From Cytobacillus horneckiae (GTDB taxonomy: Bacteria > Bacillota > Bacilli > Bacillales > Cytobacillaceae), in NCBI RefSeq assembly GCF_002835735.1, contig NZ_PISD01000058.1, positions 1 to 51,222 of the forward strand: a stretch of DNA of 51,222 nt, in the 5' to 3' direction. The position numbers and the translations under genes were made by a program. A model generated the notes under the pieces. It was not told the origin of the DNA. It did no database searches and saw only the letters and a program-made list of their open reading frames with translations. Each line of letters starts with the position of its first letter. The stretch's first letter is position 1. Positions 8,501-17,642 of this stretch are shown here, piece after piece.

Positions 8501-8980
8501 CTATTCCCCCTCTAACATACTTAGTATTTTTTGTTTAGATCGGTGAAATGTGACTCTAGCCCAGCTCTCCGTCTTTCCGAATAGCTGGCTTATTTGTTTA
8601 AAGGATAATTCCCCAAATACTCTAAGTGTAAATACCTCTTTATACGGTTCATCTAAGCAATGCAAGACTTTATGAATACGGAAAGTTTCTTCTTTATTTA
8701 AAATCATTATTTCAATACTATTCTTACTTACTTGTTCTTCTATATCTTCTGTATCATAACGTCTTTGTTTATTTTGGTAGGTGAAGTATGTATTTTTGGC
8801 TATTTGGCAAAGCCATACATTTATCTTGCAATGCCCGTTAAATTTATCAATACTTTTTAAAGCTTTAAAGAACGTCTCCTGTGTTATTTCTTCTGCAATT
8901 CTTTCGTTTCGGCTTATCGATAATACAAAAGAATAAACTTCTCTAAAATATTGCTTGTATATACGCTCAAACTCTGCCAC
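8501..8980 (-). CDS. ECF-family RNA polymerase sigma factor
   Basis: A small sigma factor with region 2 (EEITQETFFKALKSIDKF) and region 4 (PYKEVFTLRVFGELSFKQISQLFGKTESWARVTFHRSKQKI). I place the start at GTG 8980, because the perfect ribosome site AAAGGAGGT (8995-8987) would lie inside the coding region if the ATG at 8998 were used. It is co-transcribed with its anti-sigma factor. An ECF-like promoter directly upstream (9005-9030) suggests it activates its own operon. Other targets are not visible in the window. Confidence 0.9.
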   Translation of the reverse strand: MAEFERIYKQYFREVYSFVLSISRNERIAEEITQETFFKALKSIDKFNGHCKINVWLCQIAKNTYFTYQNKQRRYDTEDIEEQVSKNSIEIMILNKEETFRIHKVLHCLDEPYKEVFTLRVFGELSFKQISQLFGKTESWARVTFHRSKQKILSMLEGE

Positions 8981-9004
8981 ATTTCGACCTCCTTTCATAT
9001 GTAA

Positions 9005-9030
9005 GACTAAGTTAAAGAGATTTCGTTACA
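9005..9030 (-). promoter_or_regulatory. ECF-type autoregulatory promoter
   Basis: On the minus strand TGTAAC (9030-9025) and AGTC (9008-9005) are separated by 16 bases, close to the SigX/SigW type -35/-10 pattern. The start site would fall near 8998, giving a very short leader and favouring the GTG start at 8980. Confidence 0.5.
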
Positions 9031-9118
9031 AAAAATTTAACATTCACCTTGGAAAGTATCACTCATTTAATTATACTTCGTTCAAACAGCCTGTCTCGTT
9101 TCTTAAACATAATAAATA

Positions 9119-9144
9119 GGCATTCCTTATATAAAAGGAATGCC
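9119..9144 (-). terminator. Terminator-like hairpin after lnrN
   Basis: GGCATTCCTT and AAGGAATGCC form a perfect 10-bp stem with a 6-base loop. Only a T-rich tail follows on the minus strand. The same arms recur at 46531-46560. Confidence 0.55.
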
Positions 9145-9171
9145 CCAGAGTGACTTCGAAAGTAATCATAA

Positions 9172-9272
9172 GAAAATGAAGTTAGATTTGGAGAGGTATC
9201 CGCTCGAACCGATAAAAAGCGAGCGGTAAGCCTCGGAAAATCCCAAACTTTTCTTTTATATTTTGAAAATGA
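9172..9272 (+). repeat. Dispersed intergenic repeat, copy 1
   Basis: About 100 bases with the core GATTTGGAGAGGTA, then CCGCTCG (9200-9206) pairing with CGAGCGG (9220-9226), and outer GAGG/CCTC pairing, so the RNA would fold into a long interrupted hairpin. A related copy lies inverted at 27395-27478. Both sit just after the last gene of an ABC-transporter operon. Confidence 0.5.
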
Positions 9273-9281
9273 CCTAATACC

Positions 9282-10382
9282 TTACTTACTTCTGCGCTCA
9301 ATGAGGTTAATCCCTACTCCCATCGCCACTACGCCAATCAACAGCATAAACAATAGAGACATCATAACATCTTGTAGGCCGGCATCATAGAATATTACAG
9401 ACATGATTGCCTCCATGGCATGTGCTAATGGAAATAGATCGGCAACAAACAATAACACAGGATTTGTAATCGTTCCTGGCATCATATAAGCACCGCTGAT
9501 GAGCGGAATGAGCGGAATTAATGAAGGATAGATGGCGTAAAATTGCTCTGGCGTCCTTACAAAGCCAGTAATTAACATGGCAATACTAATCATGCTAAAT
9601 GTAAAGAAGGCAGCAATCATCATTACCAACCAAAGATTATCGCCTACTTCATAATTCATTACATACTTAAACAGCAGCAGTACGACTATAATTTGAAACA
9701 TAGTTATTAGAAAGCTATATAACACATAACCGCAATACATGCTTGTTTTCTTCATTGGTGACAAAATCATCCGATCCCAAATACCAGAAACCTTGTCATT
9801 TGTTACATTGTTCACCTTTAGCCCAAGAATAAACATCGAAATCAAGAAGGTAAAAGCGAACAATAGCTGGGTGCTCATGTTATACTTAGGAACTTGTTCA
9901 CTATCGAGTCCTTGCGTTTCTAGCTGAAAAGGTGCATCCGCTAAATAGCTCTCGATTTCGCTTCGAACATCTCCTTCTCCTCGTGTTTCCGCAATTGCAC
10001 TAATTTGTGCCTCCCGTTGAAATACTTTTTCAACATGTTGTTGAACATACGAAACGCTCGGTAGTTCACTTGTGGCGACCAATCTGTAATCCGTTTCCAT
10101 TAACATTACTGCCACATCCATATTCCCATCTTTTACATTTTCCCGTGCTTTCTCCGGATCAACAATTTCAAATTTAAAGGAGTTATCGACATTCAACAAC
10201 GATTCCCACTTTTTCTCGATTTCTGACGCATTCTCTTCCTCACTAAAAATAGCCACAGTTGTTGGCGAATAAACACCTCCAGCAAATAAAAGGGTAGCGA
10301 GAATACTTCCAGCGATAAATAATAAAATAAATAACGGGCTTCGTTTATCTTTACAAAATTGCACCCATAATACTGAATTCAC
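9282..10382 (-). CDS. lnrN: ABC-2 exporter permease, LnrN-like
   Basis: A 366-residue ABC-2 permease. One N-terminal helix (about 17-38) is followed by an extracytoplasmic segment to about residue 170, then five helices (from about 172). The GTG start overlaps the stop of the upstream permease gene (GTGA), so translation is coupled. With LnrM and the ATPase it should form one exporter. The order kinase, regulator, ATPase, permease, permease equals yfiJKLMN of B. subtilis, renamed lnrJKLMN for linearmycin resistance. The name is by synteny and size; the substrate is inferred. Confidence 0.75.
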   Translation of the reverse strand: MNSVLWVQFCKDKRSPLFILLFIAGSILATLLFAGGVYSPTTVAIFSEEENASEIEKKWESLLNVDNSFKFEIVDPEKARENVKDGNMDVAVMLMETDYRLVATSELPSVSYVQQHVEKVFQREAQISAIAETRGEGDVRSEIESYLADAPFQLETQGLDSEQVPKYNMSTQLLFAFTFLISMFILGLKVNNVTNDKVSGIWDRMILSPMKKTSMYCGYVLYSFLITMFQIIVVLLLFKYVMNYEVGDNLWLVMMIAAFFTFSMISIAMLITGFVRTPEQFYAIYPSLIPLIPLISGAYMMPGTITNPVLLFVADLFPLAHAMEAIMSVIFYDAGLQDVMMSLLFMLLIGVVAMGVGINLIERRSK

Positions 10383-11650
10383 TTCGCTTTCCCCCTTTGC
10401 GGAAACAAGACGAAACCAATCAAAGTAAATAGTAAGAAAAACCCTGTCAATAAAATACTTGGCTTCGCTATAGATGATAGCTCCTCAAATTGTATCCATT
10501 CCGTTAACATCACTAAAAATAGACCATTTGGTGTCCATTCGCCAATCTGTTGCAGCCAATCGGGTAGCATATAAATTGGCACAAAATTCCCTCCGATAAT
10601 TCCAAACAGTAAAATAACCAACATGAAAATACCATTAGCCGCATCAATATCAGTCACCCTTAGTGAGATGGCTGTAAAAACAGCAGCTAAGCCTGACAGC
10701 GCCAGCGACAGCAAGAGTACCATTGTTATGAGGCCAATCCAAAAGGTCATGGAACGATTCGGAAATACATCGAGGATAAAATGGGATACGATAATTACAA
10801 AAATAATCTGCAGCAAGACTAAACAAATCGTCGACACCATTTTCCCGATTAAAAATTGCATTGGATGACTATTCGTCAATAAGATTCGGTTGAATACTTG
10901 TTCCCTAATTTCTACACCTGTTTTCGTTGCAGCTGTAGCTACTAGAAATAAGGCAAACAACACCCCCATTGTAACCGTAAAATATTGGGTCATTGTAAAA
11001 GTTTCACCCGCGCCTATTTCTTCAAAACCGCCTTCAGGCAGCTTCACTTCTACCTCTGAAGTACCTGCTATTTCCTGTATTGCAAACTGATAATTTAAAT
11101 GATCAATAAATCCGTGAATGATAGAGTATAACGTGCTGCTGTTATTCGTTTCTTTCTCCAGCTTATATTCCAATGAAGTAGCTGGCGATCCTCCGATAAA
11201 GGCCGCATATAAACTATCTGCAGTAAACCCATCAGGTATGATAAGAATAGCGTCCAGGTCTCCATCTTTGACTTTATCTACTGCCTCGGACTCTTCAAGC
11301 TTATGAACCGTCACCCAGTCTTTCAAATCTTCACTTTCTAAAAATTCGAACAATAGTTGAACCGGATGTACATCATTTGCTTGCTTAACTAATGCCTTTG
11401 CTTCCTGATCCCCTATTGAGGCTTCATTAACCAATTTTTCGTTCAACTGTACCATTGCCTCTGCTTCGTCATCCTGATTGACGACAGCTAACTGTAAATC
11501 CAAGGATGACTGCCCATCATTACTAAACAAACCAGCAAATGCAAAATTCAACACTAAGACTAAAATGATAGGCAGTATAAGTACGGTAGCAATCTCCTTC
11601 CGATCGCGCCAAAAAATTAACAAATCCTTTTTTATAAAGCTTCGCATCAC
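10379..11650 (-). CDS. lnrM: ABC-2 exporter permease, LnrM-like
   Basis: A 423-residue permease with one N-terminal helix (about 19-40), a large outer loop with acidic Gln/Glu-rich stretches (to about 225), then five to six helices. The topology and length match the first permease of the linearmycin-type exporter. The start is probably ATG 11647, seven bases from AAGGAGGTG; a GTG at 11650 is also open. It follows the ATPase gene by about ten bases and overlaps lnrN by four. Confidence 0.75.
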   Translation of the reverse strand: MMRSFIKKDLLIFWRDRKEIATVLILPIILVLVLNFAFAGLFSNDGQSSLDLQLAVVNQDDEAEAMVQLNEKLVNEASIGDQEAKALVKQANDVHPVQLLFEFLESEDLKDWVTVHKLEESEAVDKVKDGDLDAILIIPDGFTADSLYAAFIGGSPATSLEYKLEKETNNSSTLYSIIHGFIDHLNYQFAIQEIAGTSEVEVKLPEGGFEEIGAGETFTMTQYFTVTMGVLFALFLVATAATKTGVEIREQVFNRILLTNSHPMQFLIGKMVSTICLVLLQIIFVIIVSHFILDVFPNRSMTFWIGLITMVLLLSLALSGLAAVFTAISLRVTDIDAANGIFMLVILLFGIIGGNFVPIYMLPDWLQQIGEWTPNGLFLVMLTEWIQFEELSSIAKPSILLTGFFLLFTLIGFVLFPQRGKAK

Positions 11651-11659
11651 TACACCTCC

Positions 11660-12592
11660 TTAATTTCGCAGCGTACGGCCGGTTAATTGAAGGAATACAT
11701 CCTCCAAACTAGGCGTCTCAGTATGAAAATTAATCAATTGTAGATGATGCTGTTCAGCAAGATGAACGAGCTTACTAATCAAATTACTTCCTTTCGTCGC
11801 GATAATTTTCAATTGCAAATGAGATGCCTCTACCTTACGAACCCCTTCAATTGTCTTAACTTGCTCAACAAAGGTTTCGTCCAGCTTATTTAACTCCACT
11901 TTTATCGTATCCTCGGTTGACAAAATGCTAAGCAACTCAGCTTTTGTTCCTGCTGCAATAATTTTGCCGTGATCCATAATATATAATCGATCACAGAGCT
12001 GTTCAACCTCTTCCATATAGTGGCTAGTGTAAAGAATCGTCGTTCCATCCTTTTGATTTAACATGCGTACAGTTTCCAAAATATGATTTCTTGATTGCGG
12101 ATCAATGCCGACAGTAGGCTCATCTAATATTAAAATTTTCGGCTGGTGCAATAAAGCTGCTGCAATATTAAGCCGTCGCTTCATACCGCCAGAATAGGTC
12201 TTTACTAAGTCCTTTTGGCGGGCTTCCAAGCCGACAAATTCTAAAGCTTGTTGGATGCCTTTTTCTAATTCCTTCCCTGTCATTTTATAAATCGCACCAA
12301 AAAATTTAAGGTTCTCATATGCAGATAGCTCCTGATATAGCGCTAATTCCTGCGGAACTACACCTGAAATCCTTCTAATTTCTCCAGGTTTATCGATTGT
12401 GTTAACGCCATTCAGTTTTATTTCACCGCTTGTAGGCTTTATCAACGTTGATATCATTGAAATTGTTGTAGATTTCCCTGCGCCATTTGGACCTAATAAC
12501 CCGACTGATTCACCGTTGTTAAGATATAGATTAACATCCTGCACAACCTTCTTACCCTTGAATGACTTGCTTAAATTTATTGTTTCAAGCAT
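11660..12592 (-). CDS. lnrL: ABC transporter ATPase, LnrL-like
   Basis: A 310-residue ATPase with Walker A (GPNGAGKST, residues 34-42), signature YSGGMKRRL (near 133), Walker B ILILDEP (near 154) and the H-loop TSHYMEEVEQL. The C-terminal 80 residues form the DrrA-type extension seen in drug and lipid exporters. It drives the two permeases encoded directly downstream. A 120-base gap to the response regulator gene holds TGAC repeats, so lnrLMN may have its own inducible promoter. Confidence 0.85.
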   Translation of the reverse strand: MLETINLSKSFKGKKVVQDVNLYLNNGESVGLLGPNGAGKSTTISMISTLIKPTSGEIKLNGVNTIDKPGEIRRISGVVPQELALYQELSAYENLKFFGAIYKMTGKELEKGIQQALEFVGLEARQKDLVKTYSGGMKRRLNIAAALLHQPKILILDEPTVGIDPQSRNHILETVRMLNQKDGTTILYTSHYMEEVEQLCDRLYIMDHGKIIAAGTKAELLSILSTEDTIKVELNKLDETFVEQVKTIEGVRKVEASHLQLKIIATKGSNLISKLVHLAEQHHLQLINFHTETPSLEDVFLQLTGRTLRN

Positions 12593-12647
12593 ATATTTGC
12601 CTCCTTTATTCTTCGATTTCTTATATGCATCTTAAAATAAAAAAACC

Positions 12648-12700
12648 AAAGTCACTACTGACAATGGTCACTCTGCAATCGCACTGTTATTACTTTAGTC
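12648..12700 (-). promoter_or_regulatory. Response-regulator binding site candidate
   Basis: On the minus strand AGTGAC occurs twice, 16 bases apart, and the first copy is part of the dyad TGAC-CATT-GTCA. It lies between lnrK and lnrL, where an LnrK-dependent promoter would be expected. Confidence 0.4.
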
Positions 12701-12712
12701 ATTTTTTTATTC

Positions 12713-13351
12713 TTATACGAGACGATGGCGTATCGCATAAATGGCTAATTGTGTCCGATCCCTTAATTCCAATTTATCTAAAATGTGGCTTGTTTGATTT
12801 TTGACAGTACCTACCGAAAGGCCTAATCGCTCTGCCACTTCCTTATTGTTCAGTCCTTCGCCAATACACTTTAATATCGCTCTTTCCCTTGGTGTTAACG
12901 TCGGGTTAATTTGCTTTTCTTCTTGGTTTTCCTTTTGAAGTAAAACCGGCATTACTTTCGCTGCCACCTGATCTTCCAGAGAAAGGCCGCCGCTCAATGC
13001 GCTTTTAATCGAACGTATAAGCGATTCTGTATCTCCATTCTTCAGCATATAACCACTTACACCTAACTTTAGCGCGTCAAGCACATATTGATTATCGTCA
13101 AAAGTTGTGAGCATAAGAATTCTCATATGAGGATAACGCGAGCGCAGTATTTTCGCTGCTTCAATTCCGTCCATTTCCGGCATGCGAATATCTAAAATTG
13201 CCACATCAAAAAACTGTTTCTCACATAAACTGACCGCTTTCTTACCATTATCAGCTTCGCCTGTTACTTTCATTTCATCATCAGTTTCAATCATTGCCTT
13301 TAAGCCTTGGCGGACCATCACCTGATCTTCTGCAAGCAACACCTTTATCAT
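12713..13351 (-). CDS. lnrK: NarL/LuxR-type response regulator, LnrK-like
   Basis: A 212-residue response regulator. The receiver domain has the acidic pair E8-D9, phospho-acceptor D54 (LDIRMPEMDG) and K104-region (MLKNG). The LuxR helix-turn-helix is at the C-terminus (LTPRERAILKCIGEGLNNKEVAERLGLSVGTVKNQ). The start at 13351 is chosen because GGAGTGGGGAG lies just before it. It overlaps the kinase gene by 65 bases. It is expected to activate the exporter genes downstream. Confidence 0.85.
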   Translation of the reverse strand: MIKVLLAEDQVMVRQGLKAMIETDDEMKVTGEADNGKKAVSLCEKQFFDVAILDIRMPEMDGIEAAKILRSRYPHMRILMLTTFDDNQYVLDALKLGVSGYMLKNGDTESLIRSIKSALSGGLSLEDQVAAKVMPVLLQKENQEEKQINPTLTPRERAILKCIGEGLNNKEVAERLGLSVGTVKNQTSHILDKLELRDRTQLAIYAIRHRLV

Positions 13352-14483
13352 ACTCCCCACTCCGATCTGTTAATACTATCATGCCTCGCACGACAAATTG
13401 GTGCTCATCATAATCGATTTCCAATAAACCGCCTACTTTTTCTAAACGATCTCGCATCGCTTTCAATCCATATCCTTCTTGAAAAAAGGAATCAACCTTA
13501 GTAAAGTTAATCACTTCAAAGCGAAAAATACTCCCGCCAGGCGATTCAAATATCACTTGCGCCTCTCTTGTAGCACTATGCTTCATAATATTCGTCAATG
13601 CCTCTTGTACCGCCCGATAGATTGCAAAGGATTGCTCGCCTGTTAAAGGAGCCGCAAACGCTCCATGCTTGACAGAAAAATTAACTTTCATAAAGCTTTC
13701 CATTTCTAATTTACGAATAAGCCGGATTACGCCTTGCAGTCCGCCTACTTCTCTTTGCTTAAAGGACTTCACTGCCTGCCTTGTTTCCTCTAAGCTTTGC
13801 TCGGCAAGCTCTTTTAGATTTTCAATCATTTCTTTGTCCTTCTCAGCTGCAGTTAAGCGAAAAGCCTCAAATTGCATGAGCAATGCTGTAAGTTTATGAC
13901 CAACTGAATCATGGATTTCATGACCAATCAGCATCCTCTCATCCAGCCTTGCTTGTTCTTCCTCAATAACAAGCTGCCTTTTCATCCTTCTGTATTCGTC
14001 CAGCAAGATATCATTGTTTATTCGTGCAGCTTTCTCCCGCGTATATATGACTTGATAATGCAACAATGCGATAGTCAATAAAAGATAATAAAGACCGCAC
14101 CAAGCTAATTGTGAAGCAGTAAGAGTCGTTGCCAACACAATTGCAGCAGCGGCTCCTAGCTGAACGCCTATCACAATCAAACTTTTTAATCGGGAAAGAT
14201 AAAAAACTGCTTCAGCTATTATTAACGATTGGATTAAAATTACATATGGATTCAACAAATTGTCTATAGGATAAAAGATAATGGTTGTTATAAGCGCTTG
14301 TATACAAAATAAAATTGTTTGGATTAACGGTTTTTCTGTTAAAAGGGGAAGAAGAAACAATATGATAAAAAAGATACTCATACTAATCAGCCGGCTTTCG
14401 TTTAGCTCCGGCGGCAATTCAAAAAAAGCAAATGTCCAAATAATACATTGAATCCCAAGCCAAATAAAATACGTTTTTTTCAT
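13287..14483 (-). CDS. lnrJ: Sensor histidine kinase (HisKA_3), LnrJ-like
   Basis: A 398-residue kinase with about five to six N-terminal transmembrane helices (residues 5-146) and no large outer domain, so it probably senses membrane-active compounds, as linearmycin sensors do. A short coiled region leads to the phospho-acceptor H191 (GHEIHDSVGHKLTALL). The ATP domain has the N-box QEALTNIMKHSAT and G-box GYGLKAMRDRL. The frame runs 65 bases into the response regulator gene, ending in an odd basic tail after TDRSGE. That is longer than typical overlaps and might mark a shifted stop codon. Confidence 0.85.
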   Translation of the reverse strand: MKKTYFIWLGIQCIIWTFAFFELPPELNESRLISMSIFFIILFLLPLLTEKPLIQTILFCIQALITTIIFYPIDNLLNPYVILIQSLIIAEAVFYLSRLKSLIVIGVQLGAAAAIVLATTLTASQLAWCGLYYLLLTIALLHYQVIYTREKAARINNDILLDEYRRMKRQLVIEEEQARLDERMLIGHEIHDSVGHKLTALLMQFEAFRLTAAEKDKEMIENLKELAEQSLEETRQAVKSFKQREVGGLQGVIRLIRKLEMESFMKVNFSVKHGAFAAPLTGEQSFAIYRAVQEALTNIMKHSATREAQVIFESPGGSIFRFEVINFTKVDSFFQEGYGLKAMRDRLEKVGGLLEIDYDEHQFVVRGMIVLTDRSGEYDKGVACRRSGDGPPRLKGND

Positions 14484-14666
14484 ATATATACTCCTTATAA
14501 TACTCAGGAAATAATATCCATCCTCTACTCAAAAATTATACTATGATTCACTGAGCCATGCACCTTGATTAGGCCCACTTAACAATTAAAGTCCGTTGTG
14601 ATTTTTGAGATGGAATCTCGAATTTTCTCAAACCTAAATGGTAAAATTCATTAAATCAGTATGTAG

Positions 14667-14780
14667 AGATATTGGTCAATTTATTGTGGCCAAAAATATA
14701 TGCTGTTTGTATGGATATGTGTCATCCTATTGGTAACACTTGTAGCCAATCCAATTGTTATTAGACTCGTTCAAAAATAA
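14667..14780 (+). pseudogene. Hydrophobic gene-end remnant
   Basis: An open frame ends in a single hydrophobic helix (from ATG 14700: MLFVWICVILLVTLVANPIVIRLVQK in two parts). No ribosome site lies before the ATG and a real terminator follows at 14799. I read it as the last helix of a lost membrane protein gene; a 26-residue membrane peptide is the alternative. The rest of 14484-14666 shows nothing I can name. Confidence 0.35.
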
Positions 14781-14798
14781 TTAATTAAAAGCCCGTAC

Positions 14799-14830
14799 AG
14801 CCGATTTTTTTTCAATCAGTCGGCTTTTTG
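14799..14830 (+). terminator. Plus-strand terminator
   Basis: AGCCGA and TCGGCT form a 6-bp stem with a 15-base loop, followed by TTTTG. It terminates only the remnant before it, supporting a former gene there. Confidence 0.6.
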
Positions 14831-14996
14831 TATGCAACGTTATACATATGTACACCACTCGAATAATTCTTTATTGGTCCCACTGCCCGTTAGTCCAATA
14901 AAAAGGCTGATCTTGCTGTTGATTGATCACTATTATTTCTACTCATAAGCCGAACAACAGTAGCTGATAGTAGAAGAAGGAGATTGCGCAAACTAA

Positions 14997-15030
14997 GTGG
15001 GTGGTTAAAATTCTTATAGATTGGATGGTT
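14997..15030 (+). promoter_or_regulatory. MocR-type operator, site A
   Basis: GTGGGTGGTT (14997-15006) and TTGGATGGTT (15021-15030) are direct repeats with a 24-bp period, the same architecture as four other sites in the window. It ends 114 bases before the YfmQ-like start. The first half-site is the weaker one. Confidence 0.65.
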
Positions 15031-15143
15031 CATCAAATTAAAAATTACATTATAATAATTTTTGATAAGCTTAATCTAAAGCTTTAAAAATGTGACTATA
15101 CGTAAACTAGTAACCAGAGATTATTACATAAGGAGTTGATGAT

Positions 15144-15590
15144 ATGACATGGACTGTTGTTTTTTCGTTAGTGATTGGAATTGTTATTAAAATGATAATG
15201 AGCCCTCCAAGTGCAGTTGTGGCATGGATTACAAGTAAATTTGCTCTTCATGCAAAACTAAATCCAACAGATGTTAAACTAACATATAACGGAAATCACT
15301 TAGATGAGGAAGAAAAAATAAAATTTATTGACTATTTTAATGAAGCTACGTTTTTAAGAAAAAATCATATATTTCCGGGGAATGAAAAATTATTTCTGCA
15401 TCCAGAGACTAATGTGACTCCAGTTGTAATGAACGTAAGTAAAGGCAAAACAAATATTAATATCTATGTTTATCGTTACGATGACCACCTTGATATAGTC
15501 AAGCAGCATAAGAAGAAAGTTGTTTCTTATAGTGTTCGTTCGGATAAGCTTTCTACATCTACTAAAGTGTTTAGTGTAAACGCAATATAA
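15144..15590 (+). CDS. YfmQ-like small membrane-anchored protein
   Basis: A 148-residue protein with an N-terminal hydrophobic segment (about 4-30) and a soluble remainder (NYxEATFLRKNHIFPGNEKLFLHPETNVTP region near 65-92). From memory the pattern resembles B. subtilis YfmQ, whose role is unknown. AAGGAG lies nine bases before the ATG. A MocR-type direct repeat (site A) sits 114 bases upstream, the same spacing as in the other operator-gene pairs here, so it may belong to that regulon. Confidence 0.6.
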   Translation: MTWTVVFSLVIGIVIKMIMSPPSAVVAWITSKFALHAKLNPTDVKLTYNGNHLDEEEKIKFIDYFNEATFLRKNHIFPGNEKLFLHPETNVTPVVMNVSKGKTNINIYVYRYDDHLDIVKQHKKKVVSYSVRSDKLSTSTKVFSVNAI

Positions 15591-15619
15591 GAAATGTATA
15601 AAAATGAAACAAACCTAAT

Positions 15620-15652
15620 CCCCGGTTATTAAACCAAGGGGGTTTTTATTTT
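15620..15652 (+). terminator. Terminator of the YfmQ-like gene
   Basis: CCCC-GGTT ... AACC-aa-GGGG forms a two-part stem with a four-base loop, followed by GTTTTTATTTTT. Strong. Confidence 0.75.
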
Positions 15653-15897
15653 TAAAAACGGGGAATGTCTGTGAATCAGTGCCGGTTTAAGCAAATTCAT
15701 GCAGCAATATCCCGATTCCATAAATCCTCTCTGATAAAACAAGACGAACGCCCTGTGTTCATTCCTATTCCGCTTAAGTTCTACACTTTTGTATATTCAA
15801 ATAATGCTTCACTCCTTTTTTATCTTCTTTGAATGATTATTCCATTAAATTTCAATTAAGTCCTTCTTTAACTCTGTTTTTTTGTATTATAAAAAAA
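15653..15897. other. Intergenic, nothing recognised
   Basis: About 245 AT-rich bases between two terminators. I see no frame with a ribosome site and no repeat. Confidence 0.4.
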
Positions 15898-15919
15898 CGA
15901 TTTTTCCAATGAAAAATCG
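15898..15919 (-). terminator. Terminator of the first mocR gene
   Basis: CGATTTTTC-caat-GAAAAATCG, a perfect 9-bp stem followed on the minus strand by seven T. It lies about 85 bases past the stop. Confidence 0.75.
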
Positions 15920-16003
15920 TCTACCGTTCTATATATTAGAAATTTGAAAAACATCGATAACCTATATGAGGAATCGCCATCTATTCACAAAAACCTCTAC
16001 CTA

Positions 16004-17437
16004 TTATTTGAGGGAATTTAGTGCATTACTAAACCTCCTAATACCTTCATTTATTGCATCTTCCTGCTCTCTGGCAAAAGTAAATCGCGCAAATAGTTTT
16101 TTCGAACCCATCATAGACCCTGGAACATAGATGACTCCTTGACTTATGGATTGTTCCAATAGTTTTATTTCATCAATATTGCTATTTATTTTACACCAAA
16201 TATGGATTCCTCCTTGAGGAATATTAAACTCTACCTGATCATCTAGAAAATAATCAAGGCTCGAAACGATTTGATTTCTCCTCTTTTCTAATTCCCTTAT
16301 AAGATTCTTTATATGTGAATCGAAATGTTTTGATTCTAAAAAATCATTAGCAATCCATTGAGTATAACTGGAATGCCCAAAATCGACTTGTTGCTTTGCA
16401 TCCGATAATCTTTCTATTACCGAGATAGGGCCTATAATCCACCCAATTCTTAAACCTGAAGCAACTATCTTTGATAAAGAACTTATATATAATACATTGC
16501 CATTATTATCCATAGACTTTAATGTTGGCACTTCCTTTCCATTAAAGGAAGTTAAGCTATATGGATCATCTTCTACAACAGGAATTCCATTTTCCGATGA
16601 TATTTCTAATATTGCTTTCAGCTGGTCCCTTCTTAGGGAATCACCTGTAGGATTTTGAAAAGCTGGGTTTAAAAAAATCATTTTTATGCGATGTTTTTTA
16701 TGTAATTCCAGTAACTCACTTGGATTAACCCTCTTATTCCCTACTGATAAATAGAAAATTTTTAACCCTGCTGACTTAAATATTGGCAGGCTATAATGAT
16801 AAGATGGATCTTCTATCACTACTGAATCACCAGGTCTTAATAAGCATTGAACAATCAGGTGTAAAGCTTGCTGAGCACCAGAAGTAATTAGAATAGACGA
16901 AGGGCTCGTTTTAATATTGCGAAATTCCTTAACATGCTTTGTAATAGAGATTCTTAATGCTTCACTTCCTTGAGGATGATCATAGCCTAGTCTACCAATA
17001 AAAGACTGTGTATTGGTAATCTCTCTTAGTACTTTAATAGGGAACAGGTCTTCGGATAACTCACCACTCGCTAAATTTATCATTTTTTGCTTTTCCATCT
17101 CTTTGCGTATTCTTTGTGCAACAGGTAAGTTAGGTAAAAAGGAACCTGCCTCAATATATCCGTTCCAACTAGGGATCCTCTTTTTAGTTATTCCCCATAT
17201 ATCTTTACTTATGGTAGTACCACTTCCCCGATCTTGTTGTATAAGGCCATTTGATTCTAGTTCGTCATAAGCTGCTACAACAGTACTCCTATTAACATTA
17301 AGTTCTTTAGCTAAGAATCTTTCAGAGGGGAGTTTTTTATCCGACGGAAAGGTACCATCAGCAATACCATTTTCAATATAATCCGCTATTTGTTTGTAAA
17401 TAGGTTTTTTAGATTTACGATCAATACTCCAAGCCAT
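16004..17437 (-). CDS. MocR-family (GntR-HTH + aminotransferase) regulator 1
   Basis: A 477-residue MocR regulator. The GntR winged helix spans about 5-75 (PIYKQIADYIENGIADG, PSERFLAKELNVNRSTVVAAYDELESNGLI). A fold-type I aminotransferase-like domain follows, with the PLP lysine in SSLSKIVASGLRIGW and the NPAFQNPTG and VVEDDPYSLTSF blocks intact, so it should still bind PLP. The start at 17437 keeps nine bases from GGA, unlike an ATG nine bases earlier. It is very similar to the gene at 34877-36307 (the first 240 residues differ at few positions). Direct-repeat operators A, B and D flank it. Ligand unknown. Confidence 0.9.
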   Translation of the reverse strand: MAWSIDRKSKKPIYKQIADYIENGIADGTFPSDKKLPSERFLAKELNVNRSTVVAAYDELESNGLIQQDRGSGTTISKDIWGITKKRIPSWNGYIEAGSFLPNLPVAQRIRKEMEKQKMINLASGELSEDLFPIKVLREITNTQSFIGRLGYDHPQGSEALRISITKHVKEFRNIKTSPSSILITSGAQQALHLIVQCLLRPGDSVVIEDPSYHYSLPIFKSAGLKIFYLSVGNKRVNPSELLELHKKHRIKMIFLNPAFQNPTGDSLRRDQLKAILEISSENGIPVVEDDPYSLTSFNGKEVPTLKSMDNNGNVLYISSLSKIVASGLRIGWIIGPISVIERLSDAKQQVDFGHSSYTQWIANDFLESKHFDSHIKNLIRELEKRRNQIVSSLDYFLDDQVEFNIPQGGIHIWCKINSNIDEIKLLEQSISQGVIYVPGSMMGSKKLFARFTFAREQEDAINEGIRRFSNALNSLK

Positions 17438-17520
17438 TTTATACATTCCTTTTTAGCATTAATTTTATTAGCTACCCAAATTTCCTAATAATTACAATTT
17501 AAATAATATAATACTAAAAA

Positions 17521-17553
17521 AATACGGTACTCCTAATATAGGAAAACCGTATT
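17521..17553. terminator. Bidirectional terminator between ytkA-like and mocR1 genes
   Basis: AATACGGT / ACCGTATT enclose a second stem TCCTA-ata-TAGGA, with A-runs and T-runs on both sides. It ends the FixH-like transcript on the minus strand, so mocR1 needs its own promoter in 17440-17515. Confidence 0.75.
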
Positions 17554-17642
17554 TTTTGCTAAATAAATTTAAAAGATACTAATTTATATATAAAGTGTAT
17601 TTAACAAAAATGATTAAATTTCAAGTGTTGTTAGAGGTTTAT

